Below, piece after piece: positions 43,771 to 55,945 of a stretch of DNA of 64,000 nucleotides. The translations under genes and the position numbers were made by a program. The DNA is taken from contig CM039463.1 of the NCBI GenBank assembly GCA_022414725.1, forward strand, positions 93,342,168 to 93,406,167, in the 5' to 3' direction. This DNA is from Microglena sp. YARC. Its lineage: Eukaryota; Chlorophyta; Chlorophyceae; Chlamydomonadales; Chlamydomonadaceae. Positions within the stretch are counted from its first letter, which is position 1. Each line of letters opens with the position of its first letter. Below the pieces are notes generated by a model. That model saw nothing but the letters and a program-made list of their open reading frames with translations. It made no database searches and was not told the origin of the DNA.

Positions 43771-44185
43771 GTTTCAATGCTATAGTTGTTACACGATAGT
43801 TAACTGAAGAGAAGATGTTCAAGAGCGCAATGGGAAGCTGGAAGGAAACTGCAGATAGGCTGCAGGCTAAGTAGCAGTGATGCTGCTGGGAAGGGAGAAA
43901 GAAGCTGCAGAGTTGCAAGCTTACTTGGTTACGAGAAGAGTGCATGATTCGAGATGGGAGAATAAGTTTAGACAAGATGTCTGTTCTAGTCCCCCCATAA
44001 TTTGGTAGCATCCTAAATTAGAGTGTTGCAGGCATATTGCAGTAAGCATGAGGGAATCTAAACGGTAAAAATAGATATCAGTACATGAGGCAGTACAAGA
44101 AACCAGCACAGAAGGCAGTACAAATTTTAATCCTAGAGTGTTCATGGCTAAAACAGTTAAGAGCAAGAAACTTATAGGAGCATAT

Positions 44186-45614
44186 TTAGGTGCCAGATGC
44201 TGGGTATCCATCAAGCTCCAGCTGCTGGTGGATCTTTCCTAGAAGAGTGGAAAAGGACCTCTTAGACATTCTAGGGGTGTCCAGCATGTTGATGAGCCGA
44301 AAATCCATTGGGGTCCAGTGCATGCTGAGGTTGCTGACACAGATTACTTTGTCTCCAGGGTACACACAGCTGATGGGATGCATGAGCATCTTGGGCCAGG
44401 TGATCAGGACTCTTGCATGTGCTTGGACCATGGCTGATTGCAGGCAGATGGCCCACTGGAGGGTGGGCCTGTCAGCTGTAGAGATGGTGGGGTAGGAGTG
44501 TACCATGTGCTGCAGTCTGTTGATGTGCTTGAGGATGGGTCCACAGACTGAGGAAGGACTGCTGTGCATCTGTCTGCTGGGGAATTTGTGCTGCTCAGAT
44601 GCTAGCAGGGTAGGGGTAACTGGGTGGTGAACTGGCGGATGAGGTTGGGGACAGGCTGTCTTGGTCTGATGCTAAAGGCTCTAAGGGAGGAAGGAGAGTT
44701 GTTGAGGGTGGTCAGCAGAGTTCCAAACCTGGTTCTGGAGAGGCCAGAGTTGTTAAGGAAGTGGACTGGGTAGGTGTTCATGTTGACATGAGTGAGGGGC
44801 TGATCAGGGGAGGGGGAAGTAGCTGAGGGAATCCACTGGTCAAATCTGAGGGCTTGTGAAAGCTCAGACTGGGTGCAGGAGCCTTGTCCATCTATAGGGC
44901 AGGGGACATCTTCATATGCAGTCCTGGCTTGGTCTAGCATGAGGTCCATCTCTATTCTGGCTTGTGCTTCTGTCAGGTTACAGAGGTCATCAAAGGGAAC
45001 AGTGGGAAGTTGCTGGACATAGGTGGTAGAGTAGGCAGGATCTGGGATGAAGTCGTGTGAGGACGTTGTGTAGAGATCGTCTTGATGTGGCTGCTGGTGT
45101 GATGTGAATTCTCCCCCATTGTCTGACTGGAGCAGGGATGGTGGACAGACATGTTCAAGGTCAGGCAAGTCATCAAAAAAAAATCATCATTGCCAATGGC
45201 CAGTTCTGGGAGTCTACCAGAGCTGTTGTCATTGCTGGCAGCAGGACAGAGAGGGGGAATGGAGTAGCTGCCGGCAAAGTCATCATTGTACTGCACGGCA
45301 GATTGGGTGATCATCATGAGGGCCACAGGGGAGGGAGGGCATGGGGGAAGGCAGGTAGATGAGGGAGTGGAGATAGGGAGGGGGGGAGGGGATGAAGGGG
45401 TCTTAGGAGATCTAGTGAAGTAGAGACCATGCCTTTGGGGGCAGGAGAGGAGCATCTTGGACCCATTAATGGAAGGTATGGAGATAGTAGCAGCAGCACT
45501 GGACATGTGAACTTGGAGATTTGGAGAGAGCCTGTGTGCTGCATTCATGCTGTTGATGTTGGCTGTTGTCATGGGAGGAGCAAGTAGAACATCGTTGAGG
45601 ATGATCAGGGAGCC
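44186..45614 (-). pseudogene. C-terminal region of the retroelement polyprotein, frameshifted
   Basis: It continues in frame after TGA 45615-45617 (GSLIILNDVLLAPPMTTAN, the normal continuation of a Copia-type protease). It then shifts frame at a run of nine A (45175-45183) and again near 44610. Downstream pieces read FDDLCNLTEAQARIEMDLML, SGLSRTRFGTLLTTLNN and SMHWTPMDFRLINML. No known domain was recognised. Confidence 0.55.
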
Positions 45615-47169
45615 TCAATGACCTTTGATGTGAGCTTTTCCCTTCTGGAGGCAGAGGAGAGGAGGTGCTCCAAGATCAGCTAATTGCAGGCTAACAAGCT
45701 GGGGGAGATCCTGAATGTCATACAAGTTGGAGGGGTTACTGGTGCAGTGGGAATGGGCTGCACAGTCTAAGAGCCATTCTCTCTGGAGGGCTGTCTGGTA
45801 GGAATCATCAGTGTCACTGTCATCAGCAGTGGCACTGTCAGCATGGCCCTCATAGTTATCACAGTCATCATCATCATCAGCATCACTGCCATCATCACTT
45901 GAGATAAGTTCTGGCATGGCATCATAGGAGGTACTGTCATCCAACTCTATTAGGCAGGCATCTTCATCACTCATGTGGCCAAAGAAAGCATTGTCATCCA
46001 AAGAAGCAGGCAGGGACAGGGATGTGGACTTGTCTCTTGGTGAATCAGCATAGTGAAGTGGCTGGGAGCCATCAATCATTGCCAGAGCCATGAAGTTATG
46101 CTCCTCCCCATTGTCCGTGGTAGACTGGGAAGTGGAGCATTCACCATCAGCAACATGTGCATGTCTGCTCTTGTCACGACGGCTGTATCTCTTGGGATCC
46201 TTGCTGGAGCTTCTGGTGTCCCTTTTAGGAGACTTGGATTTGCTGGAGGACCTCTTTGCTTGACCATGTGTAGGGAGTGATGGAGAGCCTCGGTCAGCAC
46301 TTGTAGATGCAGGTCTGTGTGCCAAGTTAGTGTCATCACTTGTGCAGTTAGTGGAGTTGTGACCAAATCCACCACAGTTCCAGCAGGTCATCATTGTGGC
46401 TGGGACGCGGTCCCTCCTTGCTCTACCTCTGTAGGTAGCAGCTGCCAGGTGATCACTTTCTTCAGGGGAGATGAAAGAGTCAGAAATCTGGTTAGAGACC
46501 TGGTACCTGACGATCTGAGTTTGGAAGGATGCAAAATCAGGACAGACAGAGGTGTGGAAGGAGGATCTGAATCCACTGTACTCCGGGCGGGTTGACAGTC
46601 CTTGCACAATAATGCTGAGGAAGGCAGGAATGGAAGTGTTGCTGACTCCATTGACTTGGGGGAGCGAGGAGTATAACTCATAGCTCCTTGAGAGATAGAC
46701 CCGCAGGGACTCAAAGGATGTCATGCTGAGGTTGTACATGGATCTCACAGAACCTGTCTCCACATCAGAGTTGCGCTCTCCGTAGGTAGCCTTCATGAAC
46801 CTGAAGGCTTTGGCAGCAACGTCAGTGTGTGCAATGATAGCCTGTTGGATGGGGGTCTGAGCAGTGCCTGAGGATTTCATTGAAAGCTGTAGCTACAGCA
46901 TTCTTCACGACTGTGATGCGGTTGGGAACAGCACGAGCCGCAATAATTGCATTAGCATGGTCAATGTTCGGGTAAGCATTCTCACCCATGGGGTACTCGT
47001 CACCTGTTGCTGGTTCCCCATTGGGAGGGAGGGGCAGCGCGGCATCAATGGCAACTCCAATGCATCCCTGGAAGGATCTGAGATGGCGGAGCATGAATGG
47101 GCCCAACTTGTGCCAGGGGACTGCGGGGCCTCAATCGAAGATGAAGGCTGGTTGCTTAGTCGTTGCCAT
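45615..47169 (-). pseudogene. Gag/protease-like protein of the retroelement
   Basis: Starts at ATG 47169 (MATTKQPAFIFD), hits TGA at 47133-47131, then reads VPWHKLGPFMLRHLRSFQGC. It shifts frame near 46880-46904, from VATAFNEIL into KSSGTAQTPIQQAI, and continues with Gag-like helices. A zinc knuckle CWNCGGFGHNSTNC fits CX2CX4HX4C. A basic SR-rich linker and an acidic stretch follow, then WLLDCAAHSHCTS near the end. That aligns with the Copia protease signature WLLDSGASxH, but with DCA instead of DSG. Confidence 0.75.
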
Positions 47170-47379
47170 GTTGTCTGTCGCGGCGCTGGGGTCTTGGGGT
47201 CTTGGGGGTCTTGTCCGCTTTCACAGCGAGTTAATAAACCGGCCTGTGGGTAATTCGGATGTGAAGCTTGTCGGTCTTCAGTCTTGGTCGTGTGTTTCGG
47301 AGGGAGGGGGGAGGGTGTGTTGACAGCGAAGGGGGATCCGAAGGGATCCATGTGTTCTGAAATGGTGTTAGTGCGTAGC

Positions 47380-47400
47380 AGGGGGGGGGGGGGGGGGGAC
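47380..47400. repeat. Poly-G run
   Basis: About 19 G residues inside the element's leader. A short direct repeat, GTGCAGGGCTGAA-CTCCGTGGCA, occurs at about 47407 and 47677. Confidence 0.9.
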
Positions 47401-47805
47401 GATGGTGTGCAGGGCTGAACTCCGTGGCACAAGAATCACAGAGGATTGTTCAACGCTGTGTGTGATCTAATGAGTAGTACAACTCACGTCTGGGATCTAC
47501 TGAGACTTCTGGACTGCGTCTATGGGCGTCTTGAACGCAAAGTAGAGACAACAACTGTTGTGTGGGCAGTAGGCGAGGCAGCGCAGGAGTAGATTCCACA
47601 CGACGAAGCGTAGGCAATCCAGGGCCAGAAGCAATACTCAAGCCGTCGAGCAAGTCAGAGGGAAAACTATCACCTTGTGCAGGGCTGAATCTCCGTGGCA
47701 GAGGCGCAGTAGCGTCGTCTTCGGGGCAGCGGTCGGGCCGATAACCTTTAAATGCTTTAGTTGTTACACGTTAGTTAACTGAAGAGAAGATGTTCAAGAG
47801 CGCAA

Positions 47806-49200
47806 CGAGTGCGACTATATAGAAGACGGGAGTCTGCAGGGAGATCTTGCAGACCCGTGCAGGCCATAGCTAGCCTATGGCCTGGCGGCAGGCAACTCGG
47901 GACCTGGGGGCACCAGGACCCGGTATGCATTATGCCGACTCAGTGTCTGACGTATCGGACAATAACAAAAAGTAATAAGGCAATTGTTATATTTCACACC
48001 CCTAGCATGTTGATTAAATAAGAATACTATGCCATGACATTTGCCTATGGCTCATGTACTGGTTTTGTAGGGATCTGGTTGAACGCACATGTATGCTTTC
48101 TTTTAGCTAGGGAGGCCCTTCAACTTTCCCGCCATTTCAATGTGGCATAAAAGTTGTTTCCCAAACCTTTTTTTGCATACTTCTGCAAGGTTTGTTTTAC
48201 CCACCCCTTTAGTTCCAAAGTATGTTGCTATGGAAGGCCTTTATGGTCCGAGGTTCACAAATTTGAAGAGGTTGGCCCTGCAGATATGCAGAAAGCATCT
48301 ACCCCCTCGCTCACACACACACTTAGTGACCAGACACACACAATGACACCACCAACCAGGAAGTGGTAAGGCACAGCTGAGCAACACACGAGAGAACAAG
48401 CTAGCCCCACCTAACATGAAAAAATAGTGACCAAGAAAAACAAAACAGATCCTGTATTTCCCCCAGATTTAAACGTTGTCAACATTAAAAACTAATACCA
48501 CCCCTAGTTTACAGCTCACTCACGTTCATGCCAGCACCCAACCACCCAAGCTAGATATAGGGTTCCCCCATCCAGACCCGGAAGCTAAGAGTGGGGTGTA
48601 AGTGACTTGGAGATGGGAGCAGTCCAAGCCCATAAATAGTGGCTGGTTACTTTTGAACACCCCTAAAACCAACCAGCGGCGCCGAGGATTCAGTTCGAAT
48701 GGCGTTGCCACGCCTACAAAAGAGTAGGCGCACTTGCGTTTGTCGTCTCAAACGCAGATCTGGACTGCTGGACGGTCCATAACGTTCCCAACATAATATT
48801 TGCTTACGAAACGTATATTTCGGCTCATGAAACGTTGATTTTTAATACTGTTCCGCCCTGGTTCCGCCCAAAACGTAGATTTTGATGTGCCCTGTAACAA
48901 CCCCATGTCGGTCCGTGTCCCACATACCTCAGGAAACCAGGGACCGGAAGTAGGTTGCCCCCAGAGAGAGTTGCTCTGGTTGCCCCCTTCAAGTACACGT
49001 AGTGCAACTAGCATGGGCATGCTAGATATCCGTTGGGCGCTAATTATAACCCGCTGCTGTCTTTTGCCGAAATCCGCATCTGCGCATGCACCCTCAGAGC
49101 AGAGCCTCAGAGATGCGACCTTCTTAACGTTTTCCCTCAGAGTCACCAACTTATCATAACTGAACGAGAGTCAGTTGCTCTAGCGTTTTAGCTGTAGAGG
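47806..49200. other. Region upstream of PDK
   Basis: Mostly unique sequence with no convincing ORF. It holds a possible 5S-derived stretch at 48550-48645. The last 300 bp presumably contain the PDK promoter, but no specific element can be named. Confidence 0.5.
48550..48645 (+). ncRNA. 5S rRNA-like fragment (pseudogene or 5S-derived SINE head)
   Basis: Contains CCCGGAAGCTAAGAGTGGGG followed at the right distance by AAGTGACTTGGAGATGGGAG. These resemble the internal-promoter blocks of 5S rRNA (GGAAGCTAAGC...GG and TACTTGGATGGGAG). The flanks do not complete a 5S gene, so a decayed copy is more likely than a functional gene. Confidence 0.45.
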
Positions 49201-51900
49201 ATGTTTACAAAGATGCTGGCCAATCCTGCTGCTGCCCATGCCTTCACGGCGAGTTGCTTCCAGTTCGCCCGGAGCATGACTCTCTCAGCGAGGACAACGG
49301 TGCAGAAGGGCAGCCGGCTAATCGATCATTGGGAACGGTAACTATTCAAAATGCGCACCGGCAGTTTTATCCCAGAGTCGTTGATGCTGATTCAGCTTTT
49401 TGTCCGGTTTCAGGCCCGTCGTTGAGGATATCTTCGCGCACGCCATGAAGAAGCAGACAGGGGTGGGGCTGAAATATATGCTGGACTTCGGAGCAAATCC
49501 TTTCGAGCGACAGCTGGTTCTGTCCGCCCAATTTTTGCACAAAGAGCTGCCTGTCCGATTGGCACACAGGGTGGCAGAATTGGAAAACCTGCCTTACGGT
49601 CTGTCAGCTAAGTCCAACATCTTGAAGGTAGGAAGCTCTGGACTAAGCTCATGATGCAATCTAGGAATGAAGTCACATCATGCAACATGAAAAACCCTTC
49701 ATATGCAACAATGATCATGAACCCTAGTTATCACGGGGGTCCTTTCATTAGATGTCCCAATTTCAACGATTTCCCATCATGCAAATGCACTATCATCAAG
49801 GCTAACAAAAGTCTCAGCATAAGGCTCATCAAGTCCCCTGTGCTCACACGGGTTTCTGACGCATGCATTTCTCACCGGTTTTAGGGTATTTGTTGTGGGC
49901 ATTTTTGGGAGAAACAGAGGTCTCGCTTATCTGGCGCTTTATCCTAGGACCCTGTTGACTTGAGTGTAATGAGATGATAAAAAAAGATTAAAATGTCGTA
50001 GTATCCAGGGTAATTCAAAGCGCGCGCTTTTGAGTTCTGACTTTTTGACCCCCTCTGCGCTTTAAGCGCAGTTTTTTGCAACCCCTTGTGGGCGCTGCAA
50101 GCAATTTTTGCGCTTTTTGCACTACAAAGCGCAGTTTTTTGTTTTCAATTGCGCTAAACCGCTGGCCAATTTGGCCATTTGAAGTACTCCGGTAGTATCT
50201 GGTGCATTTACCGGACAACTCATTAACTGGACAACTCATGGTTCTCGTTTGTCCAGACCCATCCAGTAAACTCTGAATAACTCGTTAACTCTGGCCCGTT
50301 ACCTACCACCAGACGGGGTTCCCTTAATACCACACCCCACCAGGCGCTATCATTGCAATAACTCTGGACAACTTCTGCCACAGAGAAGTTCATTTGATCA
50401 TTTCACAGTGGTCACGCTCACTGTCTCTTCTGTGCGATGCAGAATAAATAAATAATCCAGTATGGATGTTTTAAGATCAATCCATCATGATACTTATCAT
50501 ATCTTGTCATATCATGTCATATCATATCATATCATATCATATCATATCATATCATATCATATCATATCATATCATATCATATCATGCCGAGTCATATGGT
50601 ATCATGCCATAGTATAGCATAGCATGATATTTTTCTTATCTTGTCACGCCATAGCCTAGCTAGGGGTCCCACTTGATTGAAGCTGCCTCATACTTGGCAA
50701 GTGGACTTAGCACAATATTTATCCTATCATGTCATATCATGTCATGTCATGTCATGTCATATCATGTCCTATCATGTCATATCATTAGGGAACGGCAATA
50801 TGTTATCATATGAGATTATGTCATTATATGATATCATATGATGCCGGCAGTCTGACTAGACTAAAGTTACCATTTATATGTAATATCATATGATGCAATT
50901 TGTATGAAATCGTATGATATCATTCTCACCTTTGGTCAGCATCATATGATATGCCGGTCCCTGCATATCATATCATAGCATAGCATAGCATAGCACAGCA
51001 TAGCATGTCACAGCATAGTGTATCACAGCATAGCATATCACAGCATAGCATATATCAGCATAGCATATCACAGCATAGCATAGCATAGCATGGCATAGCA
51101 TAATATTTATGTTAGCATAGCATAGCATAGCATAGCATAGCATAGCATAGCATAGCATAGCATAGCACAGCACAGCATAGCGTATCACAGCATAGCATAG
51201 CATTGCATAATATTTATCTTAGCATACCATAGCATAGCATGGCTTATCACAGCATAGAATAGCATAACATCTATCTTAGCATAGTATTTCATTTCATAGC
51301 ATAGCATAACATGATATTTATCTTAGCATGTCATAGCATATCATAGCACATCATATCACAGCATAGCATAACATGATATTTATCTTATCATAGCATTGCA
51401 TAGCATAGTATAGTATAGCACAGCATAGAATAACATGATATTTATCGTATCATGCCATAGCATAGCATAGCATGATATGTATCTTAGCATAGCATAGCAT
51501 AGCATAGCATAGCATAGCATAGCATAGCATAGCACAGCATAGCATAGCATAGCATAGCATGATGTGTATCTTATGATAGCATAGCATATTATATCACATC
51601 ATATCACAGCATACCATAGCATGCTATTTATCTTAGCATAGCATAGCATAGCATAACATGTATTGTTCAATTATCTTCACAGTACAAGGACAGAGAGTCA
51701 AGATATCTTTATCTCCACAACCACAGCTTTTGGCGAAGCCCCCCCTTCTTGGGGGCAGGAGCCCCCAGAGTGAACCTGTTGTCCGTTTGTTCAGGTTCAA
51801 GCCTAGTATGTAGAGTAATTCAAGGATTCAAGCATCACTTGCCCCAAATCTGAATAAATGCTGCACAATGCAAAATTCTGCTCTGAGCAATGCTGCCCCT

Positions 51901-51945
<45 letters not shown>

Positions 51946-54900
51946 ACCATCACCACCATCACCACCTCCATCACCACCACCACCTCCATCACCACCATCA
52001 CCACCACCATCACCACCACCACCACCACCATCATCACCACCGCTGCTACCACCACCATCACCACCACCATCACCACCACCACCACCATCACCACCACCAC
52101 AATCATCACCACCACCATAACCACCACCATCATCAATCCCACCCAGGTCCGAGACTGGTACGTAGAGTCCTTCAAGGATTTGAGGACCTTCCCCGCTATT
52201 AAAGATGCAGCAGACGAACTCAAGTTCACAGAGATATTGCGTGGCATCTATCGCCGTCACGCTAACGTTGTACCGGTACGTTCACTGCTAATTAAGTTGC
52301 TGGTGGTTGGTAGGTGGGTGGTGGTGGTGGTGGAGGGGTGGGGGTATTCTGCACACTTTATTTGGCTTATAAGCGTGCATTCTGGGTGGGAACAGTGCCA
52401 TAGGGGTGCAGAACAGGGTGCTGAAGAACCCCCAGAGTCAGAAATAATCAAATAGAACAGCATCATCACCTTAATCACACTAACGTTGTGTCGGTACGTT
52501 TTGACAGGCTTCACATGAAGTGAGGACCAATCAAATAGAACAGCATCCTACCACTTTGTCACACTAACATTAGTTGTACCCGATGCCCTTTCCCCGTTGC
52601 CCTTACCTCCCAGCTCATGGCCAAGGGTATCTCCGAGCTGAGACGCGAGTTGACCGAGCAAACCCATCCCCGATCACTGCCCCCAAGCCCAACCCAAACC
52701 CAAACCACGACCTCTGGACCCCAACCCAAAGCCCAACCTCCCCCAACCCAATGCCCATCCTCCCCTAACCCCAACCTGAACCCGTTGCCCTTACCTTCCA
52801 GCTCATGGCCAAGGGTATCTCCGAGCTGAGACGCGAGCTGAACGAGCAATCCCATCCCCAATCACTGCCCCCAAGCCCAAGCCCAACCCGAACCACAACC
52901 TCTGGACCCCAACCCAAAGCCCAACCTCCTATAACCACAACCTTCGGTCCCAAGGCCCAACCTCCCCCAACCCAAAGCCCAACCTCCCCTAACCCCAACC
53001 TGAACCCGTTGACCTTACCTCCCAGCTCATGGCCAAGGGTATCTCCGAGCTGAGACGGGAGTTGACTGAGCAAGCTCTCTTGAGAGAGATGCCAGAAATC
53101 CACCAGTTTCTAGATGGCTTCTACCTCAGCCGCATAGGTATCCGTATTCTTATTGGTAAGTGCACAGGCTGATAGGCATTCGTATTTTAATTGATATCCG
53201 TATTCTTATTGGTAAGTGCACAGGCTGATAGGCATTCGTATTTTAATTGATATCCGCATTCTTATTGGTAAGTGCACAGGCTGATAGGCATTCGTATTTT
53301 AAGTGATATCCGTATTCTTATTGGTAAGTGCACAGGCTGATAGGCATTCGTATTTTAATTGATATCCGTATTCTTATTGGTAAGTGCACAGGCTGGCCTC
53401 CTCATTCCCCTGCTCCCTCATCCTGGTGCAGAATTCACCAGTTTCTAGATGGCTTCTACCTCAGCCACATTGATATCTGTCTTCTTATTGGTGAGCGCAC
53501 AGGCTGGCCTCTGCAATCCCATGCGCCCTCATGCTGGCGCCAGTAATCCACCGGTTCCTAGATAGCTTCTACCTCAGCCACATAGACATCCGTGTTCTTA
53601 TTGCTAGTGCTCAGTGTGTTCATGTTGCTAGTCTCTGTGCTCTGCCATGCCATGCTGTGCTGTTCTGTGCTGTGCATGTATTGCTGTGCAGTGCTGCATA
53701 CCCACATGCCCCATATTGGTACTACTAGCTGGTACTGTTAGTTGGTACTGTTAGTTGTCACTGACAGCTGTTACTGTCAGTTATTGCTGTTAGTTATCAG
53801 GTTTCAAATCTGCCAGGTTTCAAATCTGCCAGGTTTCAAATCTACCAGGTTTCAGATCTACCAGGTTTCAAAACTGCCAGGTTTCAGATCTACCAGGTTT
53901 CAAAACTACCAGGTTTCAAAAAGTGCCAGGTTTCGAAAAGTGCCAGGTTTCAAAAACGATGCGCCAACCCAAATCAGATGTGACACCCAAAAGGTGATTT
54001 ACGTATTTGCCATGCCAATATTTGAAACTATTGTATTGCCATGTCACTGTATTGACTTGCCATGCCATTGTATTACCATGCCCCTATTTGAAGCTATTGT
54101 ATTGCCATGCCACTATTTGAAGCTTTTGTATTGCAATATCACTGTATTGCCTTGCCATGCCATTGTATTACCATGCCGCTATTTGAAGCTATTGTATTGC
54201 CATGCCACTATTTGAAGCTTTTGTATTGCAATATCACTGTATTGCCTTGCCATGCCATTGTATTACCATGCCGCTATTTGAAGCTATTGTATTGCCATGC
54301 CACTATTTGAAGCTATTGTATTGCCATGTCTGTATTGCCTTGCCATGCCATTGTATTACCATGCCGCTATTTGAAGCTATTGTATTGCCATGCCACTATT
54401 TGAAGCTTTTGTATTGCAGTATCACTGTATTGCCTTGCCATGCCATTGTATTACCATGCCGCTATTTGAAGCTATTGTATTGCCATGCCACTATTTGAAG
54501 CTTTTGTATTGCAATATCACTGTATTGCCTTGCCATTCCATTGTATTGCCATGCCACTATTTGAAGCTATTGTATTGCCATGTCGCTGTATTGCCTTGCC
54601 ATGCCATTGTATTGCCATGCCACTATTTGAAGTTATTGCACTGCTATGTCACTGTATTGCCTTGCCATGCCACTATTTGAAGCTCTGCGTAGGGCAACTC
54701 ATTGCATTGCATGAGCCCTCCAAGAGAAATCACATTGGGCTCATCTGCTCGCCATTATTATTGTTAGTTGTTACTGTTCCTGGCTATCACGGTTGGGCAA
54801 GTCCCTTTAGTCTATTTTGCCTACCCCTGGACTGTAACATACATGCATACATACTGTTAGGTCTCACAACCGATGTGCCACCCAAAGATGATTTACTGAT

Positions 54901-55914
54901 TTGCCATGCCACTGATTACAACTCTCCACCACCACCACCACCACCACCACCACGTGCCACACTTCACACGTATAACTCTCCACCACCACCACCACCACCA
55001 CCACCACGTGCCACACTTCACACGTATAACTCTCCACCACCACCACCACCACCACCACCACCACGTGCCACACTTCACACGTATAACTCTCCACCACCAC
55101 CACCACCACGTGCCACACTTCACACGTATAACTCTCCACCACCACCACCACCACCACGTGCCACACTTCACACGTATAACTCTCCACCACCACCACCACC
55201 ACCACCACGTGCCACACTTCACACGTATAACTCTCCACCCACCACCACCACCACGTGCTACACTTCACACGTATAACTCTCCACCACCACCACCACCACC
55301 ACCACGTGCCACACTTCACACGTATAACTCTCCACCACCACCACCACCACCACCATGTGCCACACTTCACACGTATAACTCTCCACCACCACCACCACCA
55401 CCACGTGCCACACTTCACACGTATAACTCTCCACCACCACGACCACCACCACCACCATGTGTAGGGCAACACATTGCACTGCATGAGCCCTCTAAGAGCA
55501 ATCACATTGGGCTCATATGTACCAAGTGTTCGCCAGTCCAAGTGGCGCAAGACTCGATAAATGATGCGCGCTCAATATGCATGAGAGAGTATGGCAGCTC
55601 GCCAGAGGTATGGGTAGGGGGTGTGGGTAGGGGGTTGTGTGGGAGGGGGGGGGGGGGGGGGGGGGGGGGGGATTATGTGGTTGTGTGTGGGTGTAAGGAG
55701 TAGGCTGCATGGGTGGGGGTGGGGTGGGGGAGGAGAGGAGGGCAGAGGGTAGGCTGTGTGGGAAGGGGGGTAGAGAGTATAGCAGCTCACCAGAGGTAGG
55801 GGTTGTGTGTGTGTGTGGAGGGGGGGGGCTGTGTGGGAGGAGGTGTAGGGAGTAGGCTGCGTGGGCGGGTGGGCGGGTGGGGTGGGGGGTGGGGGGTGGG
55901 GGGAGTGTGTGTGT

Positions 55915-55945
<31 letters not shown>

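Larger units (their letters stand above)
43776..47805 (-). mobile_element. Terminal-repeat element with Gag-protease-like coding region and no visible RT
   Basis: Direct repeats at 43776-43830 and 47751-47805 match at 53 of 55 positions (TTGTTACACG, AGTTAACTGAAGAGAAGATG, TTCAAGAGCGCA). Read on the minus strand the repeat can be trimmed to TG...CA. Between them a broken minus-strand frame of about 3 kb encodes a Gag-like region, a CCHC knuckle, a protease-like motif and an unknown C-terminal region. No reverse transcriptase or RNase H motif was seen. No matching target duplication, primer-binding site or polypurine tract was identified. Confidence 0.65.

Noticed and set aside
45106..45126. SDNGGEF, resembling the integrase core motif
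   Set aside because: The surrounding residues lack the HHCC, first Asp and NGxAER parts of a Copia integrase. Probably chance within the unknown C-terminal region.
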